Positions 46,047 through 58,200 of a DNA stretch of 64,000 nucleotides are shown here, one piece after another (within the stretch, counting starts at the first letter, position 1; every line of letters begins with the position of its first letter). The stretch spans positions 14,523,932-14,587,931 of the forward strand of contig BROE01000024.1 in the NCBI GenBank assembly GCA_036571765.1, read 5' to 3'. Origin of the DNA: Plecoglossus altivelis (lineage: Eukaryota; Chordata; Actinopteri; Osmeriformes; Plecoglossidae). The position numbers and the translations under genes are program-made. The notes under the pieces are model-generated. The model worked only from the letters and a program-made list of their open reading frames with translations. It searched no databases and was not told the DNA's origin.

Positions 46047-46715
46047 CTTCCCAAACTCAGTTTCAGCGGTGACTTTGTCTCCGTCTCTACTGGTCACCTG
46101 TGCTTTGACGTACTCAACCTCTGGGTCAGGTACAAAGCACTCTTTCTTCATGTCAAAAGGACGAGTCTGGGCCTCCAGACGTTCCTTGTCTGACTTCCGC
46201 AGGAAGGAAGCTGCTGACCCAAACTCTGCCATCGCGGCTTAGATCTGCAAGATCTTGATCAAAATGAGAAATATATATATTTAGTTTCAAAACTTTTTAA
46301 CAACTAACACAGTATAATGATGTCATGGGAAACACAAAAAGTAAAGTTACCGATAAAGTCAAAATAAGACTCTAAATCGCCTTGTTATGTACCTCGTAAA
46401 TCCTATAGTAATGATAACATATGTTTATACGTTAACACACGGTGGTGTTTAATCAAGCATTGTAATGGCCAACTCATACTCAGAAATGTTGTATAATTAC
46501 AGTGACTTAGTACCCTGTAGAATGTCCCTTTTTAAAAGATTCTGACTATTGTAACTCAGAATTAAATATATAGAAAGAACAATGAAGCCACTTACCAGCA
46601 CATTGTTTTGAGATACATCCCCTGATATATCTGTCAGATAGATGTGTGTCTCTATGACTGGCTTATATGCCCCTTCTCTTATGTTCTTACCAGGCTGGAG
46701 AGATTTAGTGTCTGT
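46047..46715 (-). pseudogene. Gene D: truncated smyhc relic (promoter, leader exons, first coding exon)
   Basis: Only the 5' end of a smyhc gene is present: TATA at 46739-46744, leader exon 1 about 46691-46715, leader exon 2 46596-46630, and first coding exon 46047-46244. The usual MGDAL start is deleted: the minus strand reads GATCTAAGCCGCG then ATG at the codon that is Met6 in the other genes, giving 62 codons from MAEFGSAASFLRKSDKERLE. The exon keeps a GTATGC donor in phase 0. No exon 4-39 follows before gene C, 1.7 kb downstream. It may be a dead remnant of unequal crossing over, or could supply an alternative 5' end to gene C by splicing to exon 4 (42944-43087), which is also in phase 0. 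Confidence 0.8.
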
Positions 46716-46738
46716 CTCCTCTCCAGCGCTGAAGCCTG

Positions 46739-46744
46739 TTTATA
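46739..46744 (-). promoter_or_regulatory. TATA box of gene D relic
   Basis: TATAAA on the minus strand with the same flanks as the other genes (TCCCTTTATAAAC), so the core promoter is intact although the gene body is gone. Confidence 0.65.
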
Positions 46745-46794
46745 AAGGGAGTGGTATGCTGCCAGACCTAGGCTGTCTGTTCCAGGAGGCTGTC

Positions 46795-47475
46795 AGGTAG
46801 CCAGGGGGAGGAGTGGTCTGACTGCTGTGAGGAGACATGGGGGAGGAGAGACCTGACTGCTGTCAGTTGGCCAGTGGGAGGAGTGGTCTGACTGCTGTGA
46901 GGAGACCAGGGGGAGGAGAGACCTCACTGCTGTCTGGTGGCCAGAGGAAGGAGTGGTCTGACTGCTGTGAGGAGACCAGGGGGAAGAGAGACCTCACTGC
47001 TGTCAGGTGGCCAGGGGGAGGAGTATTTGACTGCTTTGAGGAGGCCTGGGGGAGGAGAGACCTTACTGCTGTCAGGTGGCCAGGGGGAGGAGTGGTCTGA
47101 CTGCTGTGAGGAGACCAGGGGAGGAGAGACCTTACTACTGTCAGGTGGCCAGGGGGAGAGGAGATCTGACTGCTGTCAGGTGGCCAGGGGGAGAGGAGAT
47201 CTGACTGCTGTCAGGTGGCCAGAGGGAGGAGTGGTTTGACTGCTGTGAGGAGGGCAGGGGGAGGAGAGACCTGACTGCTGTCAGATGGCCAGGGGGAGGA
47301 AAGGTTTTACAGCTGTGAGGAGGGCAGGGGGGGGAGACCTTACTGCTGTCAGAGAGGTAGGGGGGAGTAGTCTGACTGCTGTTAGAAGCCCAGAGGGAGG
47401 AGAGACCTCACTGCTGTCATGGGGCCAAGCAGAGGAGTGGTCTGACTGCTGTGAGAAGGCCAGGGGGAGGACCTA
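46795..47475. repeat. Promoter-proximal minisatellite, about 34-bp units in 68-bp pairs
   Basis: About 20 imperfect copies alternating GGCCAGGGGGAGGAGTGG-TCTGACTGCTGTGAGGA and GACCAGGGGGAGGAGAGA-CCTGACTGCTGTCAGGT. Single-copy sequence close to the unit sits at the same promoter position in gene A (12789-12818: AGGGGGAGGAGTGACCTG), so the array seems to have grown from the smyhc proximal promoter. Several units contain CAGGTG, an E-box core. Two unrelated-looking open frames through it are repeat artefacts. Confidence 0.9.
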
Positions 47476-48524
47476 ACGTCGGGAAAAGTAGTTTAACAAC
47501 TACTCGAGGGCTCAACAAACAGTTTTAGCACAACATTATTTTAGCAGTTTCTCTGATTTTAGTGGTTAGTGAACATTAAATTTAGACGTGTTGACCGATT
47601 TCTGACGCAGACTGTACAACGTAAGAACAGTTCCAGAAATGTTTTTATTTTACACAATTTCATGCTTCATGTGAACTTAATGCTTGATATGTTAACTTTT
47701 GTTGTGATAATTTTGCATATTATCATTTTATGAAGTTATGCTCACTTATAGGGGTGTTTTATCATGCTTGACGTGGTTGAGTTCTGTTTTCTTTATCTGT
47801 GAGGCAAAGCCGTGGTATGTGGAATTGCTTGTCCATGATTTACTTTAACAGAAAAGCAACCTCTGATTTAAAAGAGATTAGTTGTAACAGCTGTAGCTTC
47901 TTTACAAAGATCTCACTGCTCGTGAAAAAATAGTTTTAGCTCCACATGGACAAAAACATGTCAACCCTTAAGTGGGCAGAGATGGCAAAGTACTGGAGTG
48001 TGTGCTCTGTCATTGACTGTCATTAAACAGTAGCCAGTACTACTACCTGTTGAACCTCACATCATATTCATACATGTTTACAAATATACACTTTAGACAT
48101 GCAGTGCATTCACCAGGAATCCTTTTAGATACAGTCAACTTTGAACATCTTCCTCATATATAGCCATGGGTTATCAGGAATGTCAACATTTTTTATTGTC
48201 TCTGTCTCATCCATTATGTACAACATAACTTTTTTTTTAACCTTTAAAAATACTTTTCCACACAGTGAAAGAAAAGAGGAGAGGGGGAGGGAAAAGAGAA
48301 GCCTAAAACCGATTAAAGATAAAAGCTGATTTTATTTTTTGTACCTTTAGAAACTTGTTTTCACTGATAGTCTGGTCTTCCTCAGGGACCCTGTCTGTTT
48401 CTCATCAGGGACACTTCTTACTGTTCATTTGACTATTTATCAGGATAAAGTTGACACTGCATATTATTACTCTGACCTATGCTGGAGACGCTGGACCCAA
48501 AAAGCTACCAGACATGACTCAGAA
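47476..48524. other. Gene D upstream flank and gene E 3' flank
   Basis: At 47785-47985 is the third copy of the E-box block (AACAGCTGTAGC, CCACATGGACA, AACATGTCAACCC), about 1,045 bases upstream of gene D's TATA. The extra distance relative to gene A is explained by the minisatellite. At 48380-48440 is sequence shared with 29825-29895. No coding exon is seen. Confidence 0.55.
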
Positions 48525-51500
48525 GTGAAATTTCTAAAACTTTATTCTTTATTCTGCTAAGTTACATTGATTATAGTGAAAAGAATAAGGCTCTGCTGTC
48601 CACACATTTTAAAAGGTCCTTTTGAAAGCTTCATTCTTCATCGTGTCCTTTCTGTAATAGAAAATGTATAAAATGAATTAATCACTGAACTACATTTTGT
48701 GTTCACTGATAAAATATTATTTGTTGCATTTTGTATATATGTGGATTTTAAGGTAGAGTATTTTCATTCTGGGTGTTGTTTAGATCGTTAGTTGTCCAAT
48801 CTAGATCATTTCATTCAAGAACTAAATGTTCAGCTAACAGTTGAGTCTAAGTTACAGGTTTGGTCTTAAGTGGATTCTATTTCAAGTGTAAGGTGCTTCG
48901 ATCAAATCAGTATTTTTCTATATCACAAATCTGAACTGATGTATATATATCTTATTATAGATGTCTTAAATCTGATAGTATGTAATACTGTATATAATGC
49001 AGTAACAGTAGAAAACATTGAAGTCAACAAGTCTGACCTTGGCTCCACTGTCACGACTCTTGGCTCTCATCTTGTTGACCTGGGACTCAGCAATGTCAGC
49101 CCTCTCCTCTGCCTCATCCAGCTCATGCTGCAGTTTACGGAACTTGCCCAGATTGGTGTTGGCCTGTTCCTCCTATGAGACAAAACAAATACTTTTCTTT
49201 GACAAATATGACGTTAAGATTTTTTTTTTTTCATTTTAAGACTGGTTAGGTATGAAATTGATGTCAGAAGGACTAGATTTACTCACAGCCTCCTCTGCAG
49301 TTCTCTTGTAGGACTTGACCTTCAGCTGCAGTTTGTCCACCAGGTCTTGCAGACGGCTCAAGTTCTTACGGTCCTCCTCAGTCTGGACCATGACAAAAAG
49401 GAATCAGAATCATGTTCCATCTTGTTTCTCAATCTCTGCTCTGTAAAAGGACATTTTACGAGACATAACAGCAAGATCTAGTGTATACCTGGTAGGTGAG
49501 CTCCTTGATGCGTCTCTCATATTTACGGACTCCTTTCACTGAATCACTACCTTTCCTCTGCTCCATTTCCACCTCTGTCTCCAGTTCCCTCACCTGAAGG
49601 AAAAGGATACCAGGTTGTTGACATCCTGGTTCAAACTGGTTCTCTCAGGATCACATTTCATAATCTTAAATCCTTTGTTGGAAGGATGAAATTGGTACCA
49701 TACGGTACCGTGGTACCAACCAGCTTCAGACACTCACCCTGGCCTCCAGCTTCTGGACCTGCTTCTTGCCACCCTTCATGGCGATTTGCTCAGCTTCATC
49801 CAGACGGTGCTGCAGGTCCTTGATGGTCTGCTCCATGTTCTTCTTCATGCGCTCCAGGTGAGCACTGGTGTCCTGCTCCTTCTTCAGCTCCTCTGCCATC
49901 ATGGCAGCATCAGTGATGGCCTTCTTGGCTTTCTCCTCAGCATTCCTGCACTCCTGCACAGCCTCCTCCACTTCATTCTGAAGCTGGGAAGTGTCGCCTT
50001 CTAGCTTCTTCTTCTGGTTCAGCAGGCTGGTGTTCTGTAAGAGACAATATGTTATGTTTAAAAATAAATAGATATTGCAACACCCTGTTTTAACCAGTGC
50101 ACCACATCAAAATGTTACCTGAGAGTGTAGCAGCTGGACCCTCTCACTGACATCCAGCAGTTCCTGCTCAGCCAGTTTGCGGCCTCTCTCAGTCTGCTCC
50201 ACCAGGGACCTCAGCTCATCCAGTTCAGCCTGCAGCAGATTGTTACGTCTCTCCACAATGGCAATGTTCTCCTTCATATCATCATTGCCACGAAGAGCAT
50301 CATCCAGCTGCAGTTGGGAGTCCTGTCAGGAAAATATTGGTTGTTAGCAAGTAAACTTGAACTGGTTTGTTCTGGTTCTGGCTGTAGCCACCATGTCAGT
50401 GAGCATTGTTGAGTTTAGAAAGACAGGATACTTTAGGTCCAAGGTTTTTACCTTCAGATGTGCATGGAGACCCTTGAGTTGCTTCTGGGCCTCTGCTGCC
50501 TGCCTGTTGGCCTGGCTGAGCTGGATCTCCATCTCGTTGAGGTCTCCCTCCATCTTCTTCTTCAGCCTGAGAGCCTCGTTCCTGCTGCGAGTCTCAGACT
50601 CCAGGGAACTTTGCAGTGTATCCACCACTCTCTGCTGGTTTCTCTTGGCCATTTCCATCTCCTCATCCTTCTCCACCAGTTTACGCTCAATGTCAGCTTT
50701 GACCTGGTTGAACTCCAGCTGAGCTCTGAGAATCTTGCCTTCCTCGTGCTCCAAGGAGCCCTGTATCAAAACCCATCAGGCTTTTTTCAAATATACTGTT
50801 GATGCAATATGTTTTCCTTCACGCTATTGCAGTTGAATAAAAGTCTCACCTCAGCTTCCTCCAGAGCAGTCTGGATCTCTGCCTTCTCCTGATCCAGCTG
50901 TTTACGAACCTTCTCCAACTCATGGATGCTCTTTCCACCCTCACCAAGTTGCTCAGTCAGATCAGAGATTTCCTCTGTTGACAGGAACCCATTCAGTTTA
51001 TACTGTCAAGTGTTGATTAACAATGTCAAGAATGATGCCAGTTTGTTCATATTCAGACCTTGGAGGTTCTTGTTCTCCCTCTTCATGGTCTCCAGATGAT
51101 CCAGAGACTCTTCATAGGAGTTCTTCAGTTTGAAGAGCTCAGTGCTGAGGGATCTGGCCTCCTTCTGGGCGCTTTCCAGCTCAGTCTGGGACTCCTCATA
51201 CTTCTGCTTCCACTCTGCCAGGACCTAGAGGTGACACAAGCAGCATTAATATATGGTTCTCTGTATTTGTACCCAGATTCTCTTGAAGATCCATCACTGT
51301 ACAAAGTCCTTTCGCTTCTTGGTCCAGAAACAGCAGCAGCAGCATTGATCTCTTCCCATATTCTGCAGTGGAGCAATCTTCAATCCATTCTGCAGTCTGC
51401 CACTCTGTGAGTTCCTTTTATATATTATTACAGACATGTCTATCCACACCAGCGGCGTTCTCGCAATCCTTGCCCAGCGAGTAGCAGCCTTCTATTCTTC

Positions 51501-52272
51501 TATGCATGCCTCTGCTGACATCTAGGACTTGTGTATGAATCCTTAGATGCCCTTAATAGCCTATTGATTGATGACTGTGGTTGTCCGGGATACCCATTGT
51601 CCCATTACTGAGAATTCGGCAACACTGTCTTGATTCGTAAGACAAGCCACTACTTGGCCTTCCTATGCTCCTCTGTCCCTCTGGATGTGCCACAGTCACG
51701 CTACACAGTGTCTCCACTGAAGCCAACCCTCAGCACGGTTAGCCTGTGGCAACATGGCTTGCGGCTGGGCAGCTCAGCCTTGGCCTCCTGCTCCTCCTCA
51801 TACTGCTCCCTCAGCAGCTCTGAGTCATGGCGAGCAGACTGCACTGCATGGGCTAGAGCATTCTTTGCCTGGAAAAAGACAGACACAACATTGATGACGT
51901 GATTCTTTCTGGAAGGATGATAATGCAGTTACTGTCCATACCTTGACTTCCTCTTCCAGCTGTCTTTTGAGATCCTCAATCTGCTGAACATTGGACTGTT
52001 TTCCTCTGGTAAGTTGAGAGACCAGGGAGTCCTTCTCCTCCAGTTGCCTAGCAAGTTCACCTGGGAAAACAAAAATGTTTTCTGTTCCCAGTTTTGAAAG
52101 GCCATTATATGAGCCATTTCAGGTTCCAATCTTCAGTTTTCTTACCATTTTCAGTTTGAAGCTTTGCTTTCTGCATGGTGAAATCATTGATGGATCTCTG
52201 TCCCTCTTCAGCTTTTGTTCTGTATTCAGTCATCTGGTCTTCAAGGGTTCTGCACATTTTCTCCAAGTTTGT
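48525..52272 (-). CDS. smyhc: Gene E rod exons 27-39
   Basis: Exons: 27 52146-52272; 28 51942-52060; 29 about 51655-51868; 30 about 51290-51480 (scrambled); 31 51059-51224; 32 50850-50974; 33 50452-50760; 34 50119-50322; 35 49738-50034; 36 49489-49593; 37 49287-49382; 38 49038-49172; 39 coding 48631-48651. All except 29 and 30 have exact family lengths. Much of 49280-51060 is near-identical to gene C, including introns, showing recent conversion or duplication between these two copies. Confidence 0.88.
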
Positions 52273-55200
52273 CTGTTAAAAGAAGTATTTCATTGTCCAT
52301 CATTCAGTAGGCTACTTACATATACCAGTAACTAATTCCTAAGCTCTCATATCAGGACCACTCACTTTGGACTTGACAATCTGCTCCATGTTGGAGACCA
52401 CATCATCCAGCTCCAGCCTGAGCTCACTCTTCTCCTTCTCCAGCTTCTGCTTGACTCTCTGAAGGTTGTCAATCTGCTCCCCCAGGTCGGCCACACTGTC
52501 TGCATTCTTCTTCCTCAGAGCGGCAGCTGTAGCCTCATGCTGCAGAGTAGCCTCTTCAAGGTCTCTGCGCACCTTCTGGAACTCTGCCTCCCTCTTCTTG
52601 TTCATCTCAATCTGAGCAGATGTTGCACCTCCAGCTTCTTCAAGCCTCTCACTGATCTCCTCAAGTTCCCTGGACAGATCAGCCCTCTGCTTCTCCACCT
52701 TGGCCCTGGCAGCACGCTCGGCCTCAATCTCCTCTTCCAGCTCTTCAATACGAGCCTACACAGGGAATTCATGCAATAGTTCTAAGTAAAAAAGAGCATA
52801 ACATGGGGGGCGGACATGTTGCCAACCTCTAGCTAAAGTAGAAACACCTATAACCTAAACCTAGCTTGTTACCTGCAGCTCCTTCAGTTTCTTCTGAAGC
52901 TGGGCACCCATGGCCTGCTCATCCTCAATTTTGCTGTTCAGTTGGCAATTCTTTCCTGTGAAGATATACAATTATATTCCCAATTTGTTAGCATTCATGA
53001 TAAAGTCCTGTGAGTTTATAATCTTACTTCTTCAGTCTCTCTTCCATCTGCTGTTTGTCGTTCTCCAGGTCCATTAGGCTTTCCTGGGTCAACTTCAGGT
53101 CTCCCTCCAGCTTTCTCTTGGCTCTCTCAAGGTCCATTCTTACCTTCTTCTCTTGCTCCAGTGAACCTTCCAGCTGGTTGGTCATACATGTGGAATATCA
53201 TGAGGAAATCCATACACCATTGTTCTACTTGTTACTTAAAGTAACACTTGATGATGGATACTCACATCGTCAACCTGTTGCTCCAGCTTGGTTTTGGCCT
53301 TGGTCAGAGTGTTGACTTTGTCCTCCTCACTCTGAAGGTCGTCCAGTGTCTGCTGGTGAGCCTCCTGGAGAGCTTTCTTCTCCTTGGTCAGCTTGGCGAT
53401 GATTTCATCCAGGGCTGCCATCTCCTCAGTCAGGTTTTTAACCTGAAGACATAAAGTTTAGGTAAATGTAGTTCTTCCTTTACCTTTGATCTCCTTCACA
53501 AGTCAAGTTGCTCTTTACCTTGTTCTCTGTGGCATGCTTCTCCTTCTCCACTTTGGCCAGAGTGAGTTCCAGATCATCAATGTCTTTCTTGAGTTCTGAA
53601 CACTCATCCTCCAGCTTCCTCTTCTTAGCAGTGAGCTCTGCATTCATCTCTTCCTCATCCTCCAGTCTTTCAGTCAGCTCCTTGGATTTGGCCTCCAGCT
53701 GGATCTTGCTCTTGATCAAACCCTCACACCTCTCTTCAGCATCTCCCAGACTGTCTTGTTCCTGTGACGGGATCAAATAATTATATCTCTCAATACAAGA
53801 TACTTTAGTTAAATTATTATAAAAGTTTGTTGTGACATTTATTTACAGTTTGGACTTGTAGTTGAAGGTCATTCTTCTCTTGGACAAGGGAGACCATCTT
53901 CTCTTCCAGCTCCTTTCTACGGGCTTCAGATTTAGCATAAGCTTCTTTAAGCTTGATAAACTCTTCCTTCATGTTGGCCATCTCTTTCTCAGTCTCAGCT
54001 GACTTGAGCAGAGGCTTGATCTTGAAGAACATCTTCATCCAGGGCCAATTCTTGACCCCCATGAAGGCTCGAACGTTCCACTGGATCACTAGCAAGGAAT
54101 CCCTGAGTATGATGACATAGATTTTACGTTTTGTACTTCAGTTTACACACTCAACTAAAACGTATATAAAATAAAACTCTACCTGCGCTCCACAATTTTC
54201 TGGAACTCAATTCTAGCAAGCAGACCACGTGCTCTGGCCTGGATCCCAGTGATGATGAGAGCGAGACGGTCGTCTCTCATCTCCTCTAGAACACCCAGCA
54301 GACCAGCTTTGAAGAACACCTGATAAAGATACTCAAATTATACGTTTTCATGCTGCTCATTGGACCAGGGTTTTCATGCCAGCCTTTCATTTTCAGTATA
54401 TTTACCTTAGTGTGTCCTAATCTGTACTGCTCATGGTCAATGTCCAGACTACCCAGCAGTTTTTCTGCTGCCTTCTTGTTGTCCATAAACGCTCCCTCAG
54501 GGACAACATTTGGGTTCAGGATGCGGTATCTGAATTGAATAATCCAGTATTCACGTTATTAAATGAAGTATACAGATATTATCACATAAAATATATAAAT
54601 TTTTCTTACATTTTCCATATGGTCATTATTGTTTTCACCTTTGTTTGAAGTCACCGTACTGAATCCTGTTGGGGAATCCCTTCCTGCAAATTCTGATGCC
54701 TTCCAGCACACCGTTACAGCGCAGCTGGTGCATAACCAAAGGATTCTCCATGGCCCCAGGAGTCTTGGTCTCGTTGGGGATGAGGCAACGCACAAAGTGG
54801 GGGTGAGTAGACCTCAAGTTGGTCATGAGTTTGTTCAGGTTCTCCTGGAAATGTTAAGAAAATTTTAAATAATTGAAAATAAATTATCAAATGTCCTATT
54901 TTTTTGCGCAATTCCAATATCATGGGTATTGCATATAATTTGCTCCAATCCTTGTTTGGAATTATAAGTACATTTTTTGCATTTGAAAAACGAATGACTA
55001 TGTAGCCTGTGCATATAATGTACATAAACTGACCCTGTGCAATGCTGACACAGTCTGGAAAGAAGAGCCTTTCTTCTTTGCGCCTTTTCCGCCTTTACCA
55101 CCATCTCCGCCTACAGGAAACAGAAAGACATTAAATATTCAGGTTGAAAGTTTGTCATTGCATAGCTCCGAATACAACAAAGTTAGGACTGGTACTCCCC

Positions 55201-58200
55201 AGTTGATTCATGATATGAAGATAATACACATATTACTGCAGAGATTGTGTTTGTATTTATTAACGTGAGAGTATTTATAGAACTCACTTGAATCAGCACC
55301 GGCATAGCCTTGGAAAAGATTAGCCAGGAACTTCAGTGTTGATTTCTGGAAGAGTCCGACCACAGTCTCATTCAGAGGGTCCTTGTTCTTCACCAGCCAG
55401 TTGCCAATGTTGTAGTCAACTGTGCCTGCATAGTGAACCAGGGAGAAATGGGCCTCTGGTCGACCTTTCACAATCCTGGGTTTCTGGAAGTTGGGGTTTT
55501 TGCCCAGGTGGTTGTCATACAACTTAGCCTTGAACGTAGCATCACTGGCTTTGGGGAACATGCACTCCTCTTCAAGGATGGACATGATGCCCATGGGCTG
55601 GTGACAGAGATGTTCAAGGTAATAATGAAAGAATAATCTTACATGAAATACACTTTCACAACTTCTGAGTTCTCTTCATCACATTGATACATCACATCTT
55701 TCTGGACACAACAAACAAGTAGTGCCAGTAAATAGACCAACCTTTTCAATGAGCTCAATGCAGGCAGCCAAGTCCATGCCAAAGTCAATGAACTCCCAAA
55801 CAATTCCTTCTTTCTTGTACTCTTCTTGCTCCAGCACAAACATGTGGTGGTTGAAGAACTGCTGCAGCTTCTCATTAGTGAAGTTGATGCACAACTGCTC
55901 AAATGTGTTGAACTGGAAAAGAAGCCCACATGCTTTGTAAAATATTGAGTTAAATATACCTGTTTCTATAATATATATTATATATCAAGTACTCACATCA
56001 AAGATCTCAAAGCCAGCAATGTCCAGCACACCAATGAAATATTGGCGGGGTTGTTTGGTGTCCAGGGATTGGTTGATTCTCACCACCATCCACAGGAACA
56101 TCTTCTCGTACACTGACTTGGACAGTGCACCAATAGAGTAGTACACCTGTGGAGGAGGAGAAGATGCATTACAAACAGCAATCTAAACAAAATATAAATG
56201 AATTTGTAAAAATGCACAGAAGGATCGTCGTTATTGACATTAATCTATGTTCGTCCAAAAATATTTTGTACGTTTTTAAAGGGAAAAAGAACTCAGAAAC
56301 ATTTTTGTTAGGCTTCTGCTGAAACTTCTCTCCAACAAAGTATTAGCCCTCATACTTTTATTTAGAGAAATGTAATTACTATTATCTTGAGACTAACCTG
56401 CTGGACACTTTGACCTTTGGTGACCCACTCATTTCCTACTTTGACCCTTGGGTGGCAGAGACCCTTGATCAGGTCAGCAGAGTTCAAGCCCATCAGGTAT
56501 GCAACTTTGTCGGTATCTGAAAATGCAAATGCAGGTATTTGTAAAATATAGGTTGCAGCTGGAAAAGCCCCGAAGCGACATTTTGAAGGGTTTTGTAATC
56601 ATGTATTTAACTATTTAAGACCCTTTGAGTTAAAACATATTTGAAGGTTTGATGGTGCTAATAACATATTTGAACACAGTTAAATATTTCTTAATGCTTA
56701 ATTAAAGACCAAACCCAAGAGATTGAAGTGTTACACAATATTAGTTAAGGTTTGAACCATTGACAGTTACCCTCAGTGCCATCTGCCTCTGCCTGCTCCT
56801 CCCTCTGCTTGTTCTTGAACTTCATGTTGCCATAGTGCATGATGGCACCAGTCAGCTTGTAAATGCCGTTCTTCTCGTCTTGAGTGAAGCCCAGCACATC
56901 AAAGGCTTCCTATTGCACAGTGATGGCATTGTCACAACAATTATTAAATATACAAAGTAGATTTAATGGTTTGCAAAGAAAATTGTTCAACTTACATCAG
57001 TAGCCATCAACTCCTCAGAATCATCAATTGATGTGACAGAAATCTCTCCTTGGGAGATGTAGGTGTAATCATAGGGGTTGCTTGTAATGAGCAGCATCTC
57101 TGTGATGATTACAGAGCACAAAGCAAGCTTCTTCAGTTCTTTATGTCACAACAGTCATCAGTTTGGGACAATACACACACTTCATTTAAGACTTTCACCA
57201 CATGAGACTCACCCAGCAGTTCTGGCTTCTTTTGAGACAGGATCTGGTAGAAGATGTGGTAGTCTCTCTCAGCCTTGAGCTGGAAAGTGACACGGGACTT
57301 CTCCAGAAGATCTGTATGTGTTTATAAAAACCTTCATTGTCACCAAAAAATTGGAAAAAACTCAAATCACCTAGATCACCATCTACCTGTTTACACTTAC
57401 ATGTCTCAATATCTGCTGACGAAAGCTTTCCACTAACTCCAAAATGAATTCGGATGAATTTACCCTGTTTGATTCCCAAAACAAAAGTTGGCCCAGTCAG
57501 AAAATGTATAAAATAAAAGTAAGAAATTAGTAGTTCATTATAGTACTAGACATAGAAATCTTACGAATCTGGAGGAGTTGTCATTTCTGATGGTCTTGGC
57601 ATTACCAAAAGCCTCCAGGGCAGGGTTACACTGGATGATTTGATCCTCCAAAGTACCCTAGAATCCAATATTTATATTGTGATTTTGTTTTTATTCCATA
57701 GATACCAAGTTACTTGAGTTGTATTTGCATGTCTTAGCCTATACCTTTTTTTCATTAGATGTGTCCTTCTTTACACCCACAGCAGCAATGCTGGCAAAGT
57801 ACTGGATGACTCTTTTGGTGTTCACAGTCTTTCCTGCACCAGATTCTCCACTAGGGATGTAGAAGAGACCAATTAAGTTAATACTTGTCGAAAAGGAGTT
57901 CCCTAAGACTTTTGGCTCACTGCTTACGTGATGCACTTACGTGATCAAGACGGACTGATTTTCTCTGTCTGTCAGGAAAAAAAGATGACTTAGGGAGTGT
58001 TTTTCAAAATGGGTTTAGAAAAAAAAGAAAACGTTTTTATAGGATGTGAAAGATCTTACCTGACAACATGTACTGGTAGGCGTTGTCAGAGATGGAGAAG
58101 ATGTGGGGAGGAGCTTCACTCCTCTTCTTGCCACGGTAAGCATTGACAACTGACTGATCGTACACTGGCAGCCACTTGTAGGGGTTGACAGTCACACAGA

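Noticed and set aside
46047..46244. A full fifth myosin gene starting here
   Set aside because: No exon 4 or later homology occurs between 46046 and gene C's promoter.
46795..47475. CRISPR-like array
   Set aside because: The repeats are contiguous, without unique spacers, lie in a vertebrate locus and resemble the neighbouring promoter; it is a minisatellite.
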